DNA of 64,000 nt from Nitrospirota bacterium (GTDB taxonomy: Bacteria > Nitrospirota > UBA9217), in contig JAOUEV010000009.1 in assembly GCA_029858565.1 (NCBI GenBank), positions 1 through 64,000 of the forward strand. The letters are read 5' to 3'. Shown piece by piece: positions 18,606-26,369 of the stretch. A program made the position numbers and the translations under genes. Position 1 is the stretch's first letter. The number at the start of each line of letters is the position of its first letter. Under the pieces are notes generated by a model, which made no database searches, was not told the origin of the DNA, and worked only from the letters and a program-made list of their open reading frames with translations.

Positions 18606-19409
18606 ATGAAAAAGAAAACTGCAAGAACAAAGACACAGCAAGCGCCATCGCCACAGGTCAAAGCACAAGTGCCTCAGGATCCCTTCCTGGTATTGACAGC
18701 ACTTGCTCTTATGGCGTTGTTCATTGCCTCCCTCACGACTGCAGCACTGCTTCGCAACAGGATCTATGAAACGGGACTGTCGGTCTGGAAAAGCATGGTC
18801 GAAAGTTCGCCTGACAAACGCCGGCCCCATGAGAATTACGGCCAGGCGCTGTCAACAGCCGGCCGTTTGCAGGAGGCCTTGCAGGAGTTCAAGACCGTGC
18901 TCAGTCTGCCTGATGACGGCAGTGTACCTCTCCGGGATGTATATCGCGAGATCGGCGTGGTCTATTTCCGTCTCGGCCTTTTCGACGAGTCCATTACCGC
19001 GTGGAAGACCGGTTTGGTCCATGCTCCGCTCGACGCGGGATTGCTGAACAATATAGCCATTGCCCTGCTCAAGCAGCAGCGCTATGACGAGGCGGTCTCA
19101 CACGCGGAAACAGCCGTGCGGGCGAACAATACGATGCCTGAACCGGTCAATACGCTGGGCGAGATCTACCTTGCCAAAGGGGAGTTTGCGCGGGCAGCTG
19201 AATTCTTCAAGCGGTATATATACCTTCGGCCCGAGGACCCCCGTGGGTCCTGGAATGTAGCGATCGCGCTGGCTCGCGGCGGAAGATATGAAGAGGCCTA
19301 TCAGCATGTCAATCGCTTCCTCGCGTCGGAGCTCGATCCCCGCGAGCGGGCCGGTGCCACTGATCTGCTTAATTTCATCAATGAAAGTATGAATAAAAAG
19401 AGGCACTGA
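18606..19409 (+). CDS. Membrane-anchored TPR protein (paralogue 3)
   Basis: About 267 aa. A Lys-rich cytoplasmic tail (MKKKTARTKTQQ), one transmembrane helix (about 28-50), then RNRIYETGLSVWKSMVESSP and about five TPR units to residue 250. It shares the helix-linker-TPR plan of the genes at 15821 and 16802 but is longer. ATG 18606 fits a leaderless transcript from the promoter at 18569; ATG 18597 overlaps the -10 box. Function unknown. Confidence 0.65.
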   Translation: MKKKTARTKTQQAPSPQVKAQVPQDPFLVLTALALMALFIASLTTAALLRNRIYETGLSVWKSMVESSPDKRRPHENYGQALSTAGRLQEALQEFKTVLSLPDDGSVPLRDVYREIGVVYFRLGLFDESITAWKTGLVHAPLDAGLLNNIAIALLKQQRYDEAVSHAETAVRANNTMPEPVNTLGEIYLAKGEFARAAEFFKRYIYLRPEDPRGSWNVAIALARGGRYEEAYQHVNRFLASELDPRERAGATDLLNFINESMNKKRH

Positions 19410-19521
19410 TGGCGTGTCTGACGGCTTTCTGCTTTAAGCAATCCATTATAATTTGGTAGTCGCAGGCTTTCGCCCGGGATATCAGCCGGTTAACAGAGTT
19501 GTAGCGTTTGGGGCTATGCAA

Positions 19522-19541
19522 AACTACCCTTTTGGGTAGTT
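19522..19541. repeat. Short perfect hairpin (AACTACCC-TTTT-GGGTAGTT)
   Basis: Perfect 8-bp inverted repeat with a TTTT loop in the 434-base spacer before the cytochrome gene. It could be an operator or an RNA hairpin. It is not followed by a T-run. Confidence 0.5.
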
Positions 19542-19595
19542 CCCATGCTGCCTCTCTTGTATATGTATGCTCTTTCCCTATAATTCCTTGTGCAT

Positions 19596-19635
19596 ATTCC
19601 AACAGGATGAGCATAAATGCGCATACTGTTGGAAT
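19596..19635. promoter_or_regulatory. 40-bp imperfect palindrome upstream of the cytochrome
   Basis: The outer arms ATTCCAACAG (19596-19605) and CTGTTGGAAT (19626-19635) are perfect. The inner arms ATGAGCAT and ATGCGCAT pair with one mismatch around an AA centre, and there is one further mismatch between inner and outer arms. Its length and symmetry suggest a binding site for a dimeric or tetrameric regulator, or a strong cruciform or RNA hairpin. Confidence 0.5.
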
Positions 19636-19653
19636 GATTTAGCGCGCACCAGT

Positions 19654-19671
19654 TTTAAAATGCATTTTAAA
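19654..19671. promoter_or_regulatory. 18-bp perfect palindrome TTTAAAATGCATTTTAAA
   Basis: Uninterrupted self-complementary 18-mer in an AT-rich stretch 173 bases before the cytochrome start. It is a candidate operator. It is the third symmetric element in the same spacer; the rest of 19672-19843 shows no clear promoter beyond general AT richness. Confidence 0.45.
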
Positions 19672-19843
19672 TTCAACATGTTAGGGTATGGCATAAGCGT
19701 TGCAATATCAATGGATAATTACTAGCATCAACCGCATTATCCAATTACCACTATTTTGCGAAACTGTATGTAATAATATGGATTTCTAAATTGAGCGTCG
19801 CAATACGCATCAATTATTTCACATGAGGAGGAAGGAGAAGAAC

Positions 19844-20491
19844 ATGAAGAAGCTTCTAGTAGTAGCAGTTGCAGTATCCATGGTGTTGATGGCGACCTCC
19901 GCGTTCGCACTCATCGCTGGTTCAAAGCACGACCTGTCTTTGACCACCGGTGGATCGAACTCGGTACATGCCGACAACACCACGCTTTCGTCCTGTCAGT
20001 TCTGCCACACCCCGCACAATGGCGTTGCCGTTGCCGGAGCACCGCTCTGGAACCGGACTTTGCCGAACACGACGTACACGTTCTACGCTACCGCAGCAGC
20101 CTCGACCACGGCGTTTGATGGTGGTCTTGGCCCGAACTCGCTCACCTGCCTGAGCTGCCATGATGGTACGGTCAGCGTCGGCGATGTGCTCGTGGGAACC
20201 GATGGTGTTTTCACCGCAAATGCAAATGTTAATGCTGATGGCACGTTGGGTGCAACCCAGTATAATCTCGGCACCGACCTGACGAATGACCACCCGGTCG
20301 GCTTCGTGGTTGACGATCAGAGCGGCAAGGCCGGTCTGACGAATATTGCTGCGATGCAGACTGCTGGTGCCAAGTTCTACACCGGCCGCATGGAGTGCGC
20401 GACCTGCCATGATCCGCATCAGACGACCTATGGCAAGTTCCTTCGCTGGAGCGGTGGTTCCATGTGCTCCGATTGCCACGCCCTGAAGTAG
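19844..20491 (+). CDS. Secreted tetrahaem c-type cytochrome, OmcE-like
   Basis: A 215-aa protein with signal peptide (1-22, cleaved near AFA). Four CxxCH haem sites lie at C51-H55 (CQFCH), C102-H106 (CLSCH), C185-H189 (CATCH) and C208-H212 (CSDCH). Five other His residues (29, 42, 58, 150, 192) are available as distal ligands. The order and flanking text (SKHDLS, CHTPHNG, PLWNR, CLSCHDGT, TNDHPVGF, CHDPH, FLR) closely recall OmcE, the tetrahaem cytochrome that polymerises into extracellular filaments in Geobacter. Start ATG follows GGAGGAAGGAG. It has its own terminator and is followed by NHL, parvulin and beta-barrel genes. Filament formation is an inference. Confidence 0.85.
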   Translation: MKKLLVVAVAVSMVLMATSAFALIAGSKHDLSLTTGGSNSVHADNTTLSSCQFCHTPHNGVAVAGAPLWNRTLPNTTYTFYATAAASTTAFDGGLGPNSLTCLSCHDGTVSVGDVLVGTDGVFTANANVNADGTLGATQYNLGTDLTNDHPVGFVVDDQSGKAGLTNIAAMQTAGAKFYTGRMECATCHDPHQTTYGKFLRWSGGSMCSDCHALK

Positions 20492-20530
20492 GTTTAAGTC
20501 AGGATAGGCATAAGGGAATTGAATCATGAA

Positions 20531-20568
20531 CGAGAGGAGGGGTGAAAGCCCTTCCTCTCGTTTTTTTT
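20531..20568 (+). terminator. Rho-independent terminator after the cytochrome gene
   Basis: Stem CGAGAGGAGGGG (20531-20542) pairs with CCCTTCCTCTCG (20549-20560, one G-U or mismatch) and is followed by eight T. It ends the cytochrome transcript 40 bases after the stop, so the cytochrome may be more abundant than the genes downstream. Confidence 0.9.
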
Positions 20569-20762
20569 CAGGGATCATTGTGCATTCTTCGAAGCATAGC
20601 TCAAAGTGTCCGATCAGTATGTTCTGTTCTTTCCGGGGCGGAAGGTAAGAAGCACATTAATATCTATTTGCAAGATTGATCTTCCTGTCCAGGGGGCAAC
20701 CGGCAATGTTAATATCGTGGTAGTACCAATGTATAAAAGACCATCATTGAGCATCCGATGAG

Positions 20763-20784
20763 CAGTTGATCACAAGATCAACTG
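20763..20784. repeat. Perfect 9-bp inverted repeat CAGTTGATC-ACAA-GATCAACTG
   Basis: Lies in the 20569-20926 spacer between cytochrome terminator and NHL gene. Candidate operator or RNA hairpin; no T-run follows. The rest of this spacer has no convincing gene. Confidence 0.45.
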
Positions 20785-20926
20785 GTGCACATCTTTGAGT
20801 CAGGTAGTACCGCCTGAAATCTCTGTTAGTTCGCGAGTTCGGGGATCACAAGATGATCAGCACTATTCATGCTGGCGGGTTCGCATTAATCAAGTTTATT
20901 CCTTACGGAGATCCTCTAAAATCGCT

Positions 20927-20956
20927 TTGACTTACCCTTGCGCTCCATGGTAAATT
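20927..20956 (+). promoter_or_regulatory. Candidate sigma-70 promoter for the NHL gene
   Basis: TTGACT (20927-20932), 18-base spacer, TAAATT (20951-20956), 50 bases before ATG 21007. It would drive the NHL-parvulin genes apart from the cytochrome. Confidence 0.45.
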
Positions 20957-21006
20957 GGCTCATATCCAGGCAACAAAAATCCGCGACTGATAAGGGGAGT
21001 TCCACT

Positions 21007-22092
21007 ATGATGCGCAATTTCCTGCGTCTACTCGTCATTATGACGCTCGCAATCTCTGTTCTTATCGGATGTGCCTCGACACCAGGGAAAAAAGAGCGGG
21101 TCGTTTTCTGGCCAGATCCTCCCGAGGAACCGAGAATATCCTATATAAAGAGCTACCGGACGGAGACCGATTTTCGCGGTAAGAGCTTCTTTGATATGAT
21201 ATTTGGTGTTTCTAATATAGCGCTTTTCAGCAAGCCCTACGGTGTTTACTCAGACGGTGGTCTGATCTATGCGACTGATACCGCGAGCGGTGGTGTTCTT
21301 GTATATAATCCGCTGGATAAAAAAATGCGGTTTATCATGGGTGACAAGGATAAGCTGCAGCGGCCGGTTGGCGTTGCTACGGCAGCTGACGGCACGGTCT
21401 TTGTTTCAGACGCGAAGCAGTCAAAGATCTTTGGCTATGACAACCAGGGGAAACAGGTCATGACCATCGGCAGCAGGGCCCAGTTGAATAATCCTGCCGG
21501 AATTGCCATTAACAAGGACCTCGGCCGCTTGTATATAACTGATAGCAGGGAACATAAGGTTTTCGTATTCTCTGTTAAGGGGGAGTTCCTTTTCTCCTTT
21601 GGCCAGCAGGGAACGGGGGATGGAGAATTTATTGCACCCACGAACGTTGCCATAGATAGGCGGAACGGCACCGTGTATATCGTGGATACGCTCAATTGCC
21701 GTGTGCAGGTCTTTGACAAGGATGGAAAGTTCCTCAGAAAGTTCGGAGAACTCGGTGATTCGCCTGGTTCTTTCACACGGCCAAAAGGGATCGGTGTGGA
21801 CACGGAAGGTCATGTGTATGTAGCTGATGCCGCATTCGATAACTTCCAGATCTTTGATGAGAATGGCCAGATACTTATGTTCGTGGGATCCGCAGGCCGG
21901 GGGCCGGGTCGCTTTTCCCTTCCTGCAGGCATGTACGTTGATGAGAATGATGTGATCTATGTGGCAGACCAGGTGAACCAGCGGATACAGTTGTTCCAGT
22001 TCCTGAGCGACAAGTGGAAAAAAGACCACCCTGAGGAATATCAAAAGATCCTTGCGCCCAAACAGGAACAGGAAAAATCCGGAGAGAAGTGA
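21007..22092 (+). CDS. NHL-repeat beta-propeller lipoprotein
   Basis: About 361 aa. A lipoprotein signal (MMRNFLRLLVIMTLAISVLIGC, lipobox LIGC) is followed by WPDPPEEPRISYIKSY, a stretch common in this family, and six NHL blades (for example FSKPYGVYSDGGLIYATDT, LNNPAGIAINKDLGRLYITD, FTRPKGIGVDTEGHVYVADA, FSLPAGMYVDENDVIYVADQ). Such propellers accompany multihaem cytochromes in metal reducers and probably scaffold envelope complexes. ATG 21007 has AAGGGGAG upstream; the earlier in-frame ATG at 20938 precedes the promoter. The parvulin gene follows by nine bases. Confidence 0.88.
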   Translation: MMRNFLRLLVIMTLAISVLIGCASTPGKKERVVFWPDPPEEPRISYIKSYRTETDFRGKSFFDMIFGVSNIALFSKPYGVYSDGGLIYATDTASGGVLVYNPLDKKMRFIMGDKDKLQRPVGVATAADGTVFVSDAKQSKIFGYDNQGKQVMTIGSRAQLNNPAGIAINKDLGRLYITDSREHKVFVFSVKGEFLFSFGQQGTGDGEFIAPTNVAIDRRNGTVYIVDTLNCRVQVFDKDGKFLRKFGELGDSPGSFTRPKGIGVDTEGHVYVADAAFDNFQIFDENGQILMFVGSAGRGPGRFSLPAGMYVDENDVIYVADQVNQRIQLFQFLSDKWKKDHPEEYQKILAPKQEQEKSGEK

Positions 22093-22101
22093 TCGGCTAC
22101 A

Positions 22102-23061
22102 ATGGCGGCAAAACGTGTCCTGATAATTGCTGGGCTGACCGGTGTGCTCATTTCGACCATCGTCCATGGTCAGGCCGACATCGCGGCAAGGGTCAACGGA
22201 ACGGTGATACCTCGTGCGCTGCTCGAGGAAGCGGTCGATGAGATAATCCCGCGGGCCACATTTCACGGAGCGTTGTCCGATGACCGGCGGCAGGAGTTGC
22301 GGGAAAAGGCTCTTGAAGCTTTGATCATCGCCGAACTGCAGTATCAGGATGCGCTTGCACTGGGTATGAAAGTGGATAGCGGTCTTGTCAAGGACCAGAT
22401 GAAACGGGTCCGCGACTCATTCCGTTCCTCCAAGGACTATCAGCTCTGGCTGGAAAAGAAACGGATGAGCGAGGACCAGTTGAGGGCTCGTATTGAACGG
22501 AGCCTGCTTGTCCGAACCGCTGTTGAAAAACACGTGGAAGAACCCTCCCGCTTGAGCGAGCAGGAACTGCGGGATTTTTATGACGCCAATCCGGAGCATT
22601 TCAAGGAAACGGAAAGCGTTCATGTCAGGATCATTTCTACCAAGAGTGAGACCAAATTGAACGATATTCTCGGCAAGCTCAAAACGGGTGAGGATTTCGG
22701 TTCAATCGCGTCTCGAATGTCCGATGATGGATACCGCGTGAAAGGCGGGGATATCGGTTTTGTGAAACGCGGTATGATCTACCCCGCACTTGAGGAGCGA
22801 GCCTTTTCATTGAAGCCCGGAAACAGAAGCGATGTTCTCATGGTCGATGGCACGTTCTATCTTGTTAAAGTTGAGGAGTATCGCCCGTCCCGGATTATAC
22901 CGTTCAGCGAGGCGAGAGAAGATATTAAAAAGGACCAGGAGAAGAAGCGCAGGTCTGTGTTACTGGACAAGTGGCTGACGTCTTTGCGCGCAAAGGCGGA
23001 CATTCAGGTAATTATCGGTGATATTGAAACGAAGAATGACAGTAAGAATAAGCTGCATTGA
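22102..23061 (+). CDS. Periplasmic peptidyl-prolyl isomerase, SurA/PpiC (parvulin) type
   Basis: About 319 aa. Signal peptide (about 1-25), a SurA-like N-terminal chaperone helix domain (ARVNGTVIPRALLEEAVDEI through about residue 150), then one parvulin domain (about 170-265: VHVRIISTKSETKLNDILGK, DGYRVKGGDIGFVKRG). It helps outer-membrane proteins and secreted cytochromes fold. Directly after the NHL gene and before the beta-barrel gene, which suggests that these are its clients. Confidence 0.85.
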   Translation: MAAKRVLIIAGLTGVLISTIVHGQADIAARVNGTVIPRALLEEAVDEIIPRATFHGALSDDRRQELREKALEALIIAELQYQDALALGMKVDSGLVKDQMKRVRDSFRSSKDYQLWLEKKRMSEDQLRARIERSLLVRTAVEKHVEEPSRLSEQELRDFYDANPEHFKETESVHVRIISTKSETKLNDILGKLKTGEDFGSIASRMSDDGYRVKGGDIGFVKRGMIYPALEERAFSLKPGNRSDVLMVDGTFYLVKVEEYRPSRIIPFSEAREDIKKDQEKKRRSVLLDKWLTSLRAKADIQVIIGDIETKNDSKNKLH

Positions 23062-23304
23062 TCTGAAAGCATCCTGACGTAGATAAGTATTTCACACTAA
23101 AGAATCACAACTAATTGTTTTATCGTGAAATTTACCATAGTGTAATAATACTCAACTTTAGAGCGATATTGCTCATCACCTCTTTTTTTAATTACCTTTC
23201 TTTCAAACAACACATTGATAATAATAGAATTTAATACGGTTCTTCTGGGCAGGTTTATTGCATAAAAAACATTATCCAGTAGTACGCCTTTTGGAATAAA
23301 ACAA
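23062..23304. other. AT-rich intergenic spacer before the beta-barrel gene
   Basis: A 243-base spacer clearly richer in A and T than its surroundings. It contains no recognisable terminator or promoter of good quality. A minus-strand frame (23097-23357) crosses it but is not supported as a gene. Confidence 0.6.
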
Positions 23305-25212
23305 GTGTTAAATAGTAATAAAATAAAAATAATCCTTTGCTCGGCAATGCTATTCATTCTGGCTATGCCTGCTTCCTCTGCGTATGCCTACTACTACGTA
23401 TCTGGCGTGGTCGATTTTTCTTATACCTCCTATACAACCAAGATCGGAGAAAAGAAAACAACGGATACTTCCTGGACCGAGCATTATGGTGTTACGCTCG
23501 GAACAGCGGTCATAGATCCCCGTTTCCTCCAGTTGACCGCAGGCGTAAGCTATCAGAAGAGCCATTTATACAAGACGCCTGACCAGGATATTATGTCGTA
23601 CAGCATCAATGCTTCCTTCTTTCCAGGCAGGATGATCGCCTGGACACTTTTTGGAGCAAAGAGCATATTGAATGTCCCGAGCACATATAACCTTGCCGGT
23701 TATGATGTGGAGTCTTCGTCTTATGGCGGGACCATGTACTTGAAACTGAGCCTGCTTCGCAGGAAATCAGGCAATAATAATTTTTATAACAACAACAGAA
23801 ATTACAACAACAACAATAATAATAATAACAGGAGGGGTGCGTCGTTTGCTTTGCCGGACCTCACTCTGTCCGCCACGCATGCCGACGTTCAGTCGATGAA
23901 TGTAAACTTTCCCCTTCATGAAGCCCGGGACAATGTGTCAGCCCTGATGCTGTACCAGATCACGCCGTCGATCAATCTGAATGTGGATGGCAGGCGGGAG
24001 GAGTACCAAAATCTTCTGAATAATAGTACCTATACGTTTACCACGCTGGACATGGTATCGAATGTTCACCTTGCCCGGAGCGGTGAACTCCGCCTGACCG
24101 GCCGCACGACTGAGCGGGCCTATGACAATATTGGCGGATCAACAGGCACAATCAGCACCTACCTTGTGGGCGCCCAACTCGACCTGCAGCCGAAAAAGAG
24201 CATCTCCCAGTCTTATCGCACCAACTACGGACGTGTGGAGTCCATGGGTGCAGAGATCATCAGCAAGGATGCACGGGCACAGATCCAATATGCCATGCTT
24301 CGGGAACTCTCATTCAAATCGGCCATTTCCTATGGCGAGACGGACTACCGGCGCGATGCCACAGCTGCTACACCAGCAACACACAGCAATATTAAGACTG
24401 GGGCATTGTCGGTCGGAGCCCACTACCTGAAGGAGTTCAAACCCGAGATGCTCGATCCGTTCATCGTGCGGGCTGGGTATGATTTCGATACCGGATTTAC
24501 GGACATCACCTACGAGTCCGGGCAACAATCCAAGGGGAAATTCTATCAGAATCAGGCAAGTCTTGGTCTGCTCAGTTCCGGTTGGAGGTTCGAGACCCTT
24601 GAGTTGGGGTATAGCTACGTGAGCAGACGGGATAATTCGCTGATGAACCAGAACTTGCTGAGCGAAAACTATTGGCTATCTATGAGCACGCGGCGCATTC
24701 CCAGATCAAGGTTGAACGCATCGGTCAAATATTCCTTAAGTACGACCAATACCGGTCCTTCACCAGATCCTTTTGTGTCCCAGCAGCCTGAAACAAACAG
24801 GGATGCGCGGTTTTTGCAGTATAACGCCAATTTCGAGCATGACATATCCTCGAACCTGAGCTTTATATCCGGGGCGAGCCGGGCAAAGACAAATTCGAAC
24901 TCTGCCTACACCCTGGCGACGGTTCCATTATATGGCGCCTCGGATGTTACTTCAGAAAGGTATTTCGCGTCCTTGAACGGGAATTATCCACTGGGACGGG
25001 CATTGCAGCTGCGCTGCCAGGCTTCCGAGGAATGGTCGAATACCGAGCCCAATGGTTCGCGGTTACAGTCCCATTTGCTCAGTGCGGGTATCGACTGGCG
25101 TCTCAGAAAGATATTTATCAACGCCGATTATCGGTGGCGGCAGGATATGCGTGAGGCGAGCCCAACGATACAACAACAGTATTTCTTTGTCAAGGCGGTA
25201 CGTCCTTTCTAA
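23305..25212 (+). CDS. Outer-membrane beta-barrel protein (porin-like)
   Basis: About 635 aa. Signal peptide (about 1-30, cleaved after AYA), then many alternating amphipathic strands with Tyr/Ser/Thr-rich turns (VSGVVDFSYTSYTT, YGVTLGTAVIDPRFLQLTAG, SLGLLSSGWRFETLELGYSY) and a terminal aromatic residue (VKAVRPF), the usual outer-membrane sorting signal. Family assignment is uncertain: size and context resemble barrels that house or export cytochromes. A poly-Asn stretch encoded at 23771-23830 looks like an exposed loop. GTG 23305 keeps the charged start of the signal peptide but has a weak ribosome-binding site; ATG 23347 is the alternative. Confidence 0.75.
   Translation: MLNSNKIKIILCSAMLFILAMPASSAYAYYYVSGVVDFSYTSYTTKIGEKKTTDTSWTEHYGVTLGTAVIDPRFLQLTAGVSYQKSHLYKTPDQDIMSYSINASFFPGRMIAWTLFGAKSILNVPSTYNLAGYDVESSSYGGTMYLKLSLLRRKSGNNNFYNNNRNYNNNNNNNNRRGASFALPDLTLSATHADVQSMNVNFPLHEARDNVSALMLYQITPSINLNVDGRREEYQNLLNNSTYTFTTLDMVSNVHLARSGELRLTGRTTERAYDNIGGSTGTISTYLVGAQLDLQPKKSISQSYRTNYGRVESMGAEIISKDARAQIQYAMLRELSFKSAISYGETDYRRDATAATPATHSNIKTGALSVGAHYLKEFKPEMLDPFIVRAGYDFDTGFTDITYESGQQSKGKFYQNQASLGLLSSGWRFETLELGYSYVSRRDNSLMNQNLLSENYWLSMSTRRIPRSRLNASVKYSLSTTNTGPSPDPFVSQQPETNRDARFLQYNANFEHDISSNLSFISGASRAKTNSNSAYTLATVPLYGASDVTSERYFASLNGNYPLGRALQLRCQASEEWSNTEPNGSRLQSHLLSAGIDWRLRKIFINADYRWRQDMREASPTIQQQYFFVKAVRPF
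23771..23830 (+). repeat. AAC/AAT trinucleotide repeat within the beta-barrel gene
   Basis: Impure AAT/AAC triplets encode runs of Asn (NNNN then NNNNNNNN with Tyr and Arg breaks). A replication-slippage tract in the reading frame; copy change in whole triplets would only alter loop length. Confidence 0.8.
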
Positions 25213-25436
25213 CCGATCTCTCACCAGGGATTCCGGCACTTTTCCTTTCTAACCCATTTAGCGCCAGTAACTTGTTCGCTTGATAATATTTGTATCATGA
25301 AAAAAGAGGTGGGATGGTCCATTCGACTCCTGGTTAACAAGGTGTAAAACGAGTCATCTCCATGGCGGAGTCTTCGAATGCCTTGTGTCGGGGAGCATAG
25401 ATGCCAGGAGAAGTGATCGAAGTTTGGTAAAACAGG

Positions 25437-25470
25437 AAAGCCCGGAATGCTAATGGCACTCCGGGCTTTT
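25437..25470. terminator. Bidirectional terminator between convergent genes
   Basis: AAAGCCCGGAATGC (25437-25450) pairs with GCACTCCGGGCTTT (25456-25469) with one mismatch. T-rich sequence follows on both strands. It serves the beta-barrel gene and the OmpA-like gene. Confidence 0.75.
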
Positions 25471-25498
25471 GGTGTTTACGCTAGAGATCAGCTGGAGC

Positions 25499-26299
25499 TT
25501 ATTGGACCTTTTTAGGAGGCGCGGTCGTGATGGGAATAGGCTTCTGCTGGGGACCGGGCGGCGGGGCCGTTGTCGTTGCTGAAGAACTGGCGACTGCCGA
25601 GGGTTTGGCAGCTGCTTGTGGCGCAACAGCAGGCATGTCCTGTGTGGCCGCTACGGGAGGCGAGATGACGATGATCGTTTTCTGGTCCTTGATCTTGAAT
25701 CCGCGATCAGGCAGTTTCGCAGGATAGGATGATGCCACCAGCAGTTCCTCTGATACTCCGTTCTTGACAAGGTACTTCACCAACTCGCCGGACCGAGCAG
25801 CTGCAATGGTCCTGCCATCTTTTGCCGGTGTCTTTTTGCGGCCCCTTCCCTGAGCTGGAACAGACTGGGTCATATTTCCGATCAGGATCTCCTTATCCTT
25901 GAACTCTTTGAGCAGGGAAGCAAGGTTTTCCAGGACCGCGATGCTGCTCTTGCCTCCGAAGGTCACCGAGCGGGGAGTGAAAAGCAAAGACTCCGTTATG
26001 TTCAGGACGATGCGGTTGTCCACAACTGTTATTTCAGCCTTGCCTTCGGATATCTCTTTTTCAAATCCTTTTTTCAGGAGATCTGTCGCCGGAGCGATCC
26101 ACGCTGTTTCCTGCTTGATCCTGGACTCGCGCTCTTTAAGTTTTTTCAACTCTGTGCGGGTCTTGTCAAACTCCGGTTGAGCGGCCTTGAACCTGTCCAG
26201 GTCTGCTGACAGTGGTTTGTATACAGCCATATAGAAGTACCCAGCGCCTGCAAGGCCTGCGACCAGCAGCCCGATAAGGATATACGCGACGATCTTCAT
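25499..26299 (-). CDS. Membrane-anchored OmpA/MotB-like protein
   Basis: About 266 aa. One N-terminal transmembrane helix (4-26), a coiled coil (about 35-70), then an OmpA-like peptidoglycan-binding fold (about 85-215: ITESLLFTPRSVTFGGKSSI, LLKEFKDKEILIGNMT, AAARSGELVKYLVKNGVSEE). The C-terminal 45 residues are Ala/Pro-rich and low complexity. A Lys/Arg insert (GRGRKKTPAKDGRTI) lies just before the helix. GGGAGGT precedes the ATG. Its exact role is unknown; anchoring to the wall is likely. Confidence 0.7.
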   Translation of the reverse strand: MKIVAYILIGLLVAGLAGAGYFYMAVYKPLSADLDRFKAAQPEFDKTRTELKKLKERESRIKQETAWIAPATDLLKKGFEKEISEGKAEITVVDNRIVLNITESLLFTPRSVTFGGKSSIAVLENLASLLKEFKDKEILIGNMTQSVPAQGRGRKKTPAKDGRTIAAARSGELVKYLVKNGVSEELLVASSYPAKLPDRGFKIKDQKTIIVISPPVAATQDMPAVAPQAAAKPSAVASSSATTTAPPPGPQQKPIPITTAPPKKVQ

Positions 26300-26369
26300 G
26301 ATACCTCCCTCAACACGGATAGTTTCCGCGCTATTTCAGAATTTCTTCCTGAGAAGAACGGATCCCCTC

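Noticed and set aside
23097-23357. Minus-strand 86-codon frame with a faint winged-helix look
   Set aside because: It overlaps the start of the beta-barrel gene, has no ribosome-binding site, and lies in AT-rich spacer where chance frames have such composition. Too little to call a gene.
25297-25347. 16-codon frame MKKEVGWSIRLLVNKV in the spacer before the terminator
   Set aside because: No promoter, ribosome-binding site or conservation evidence; too short to support.
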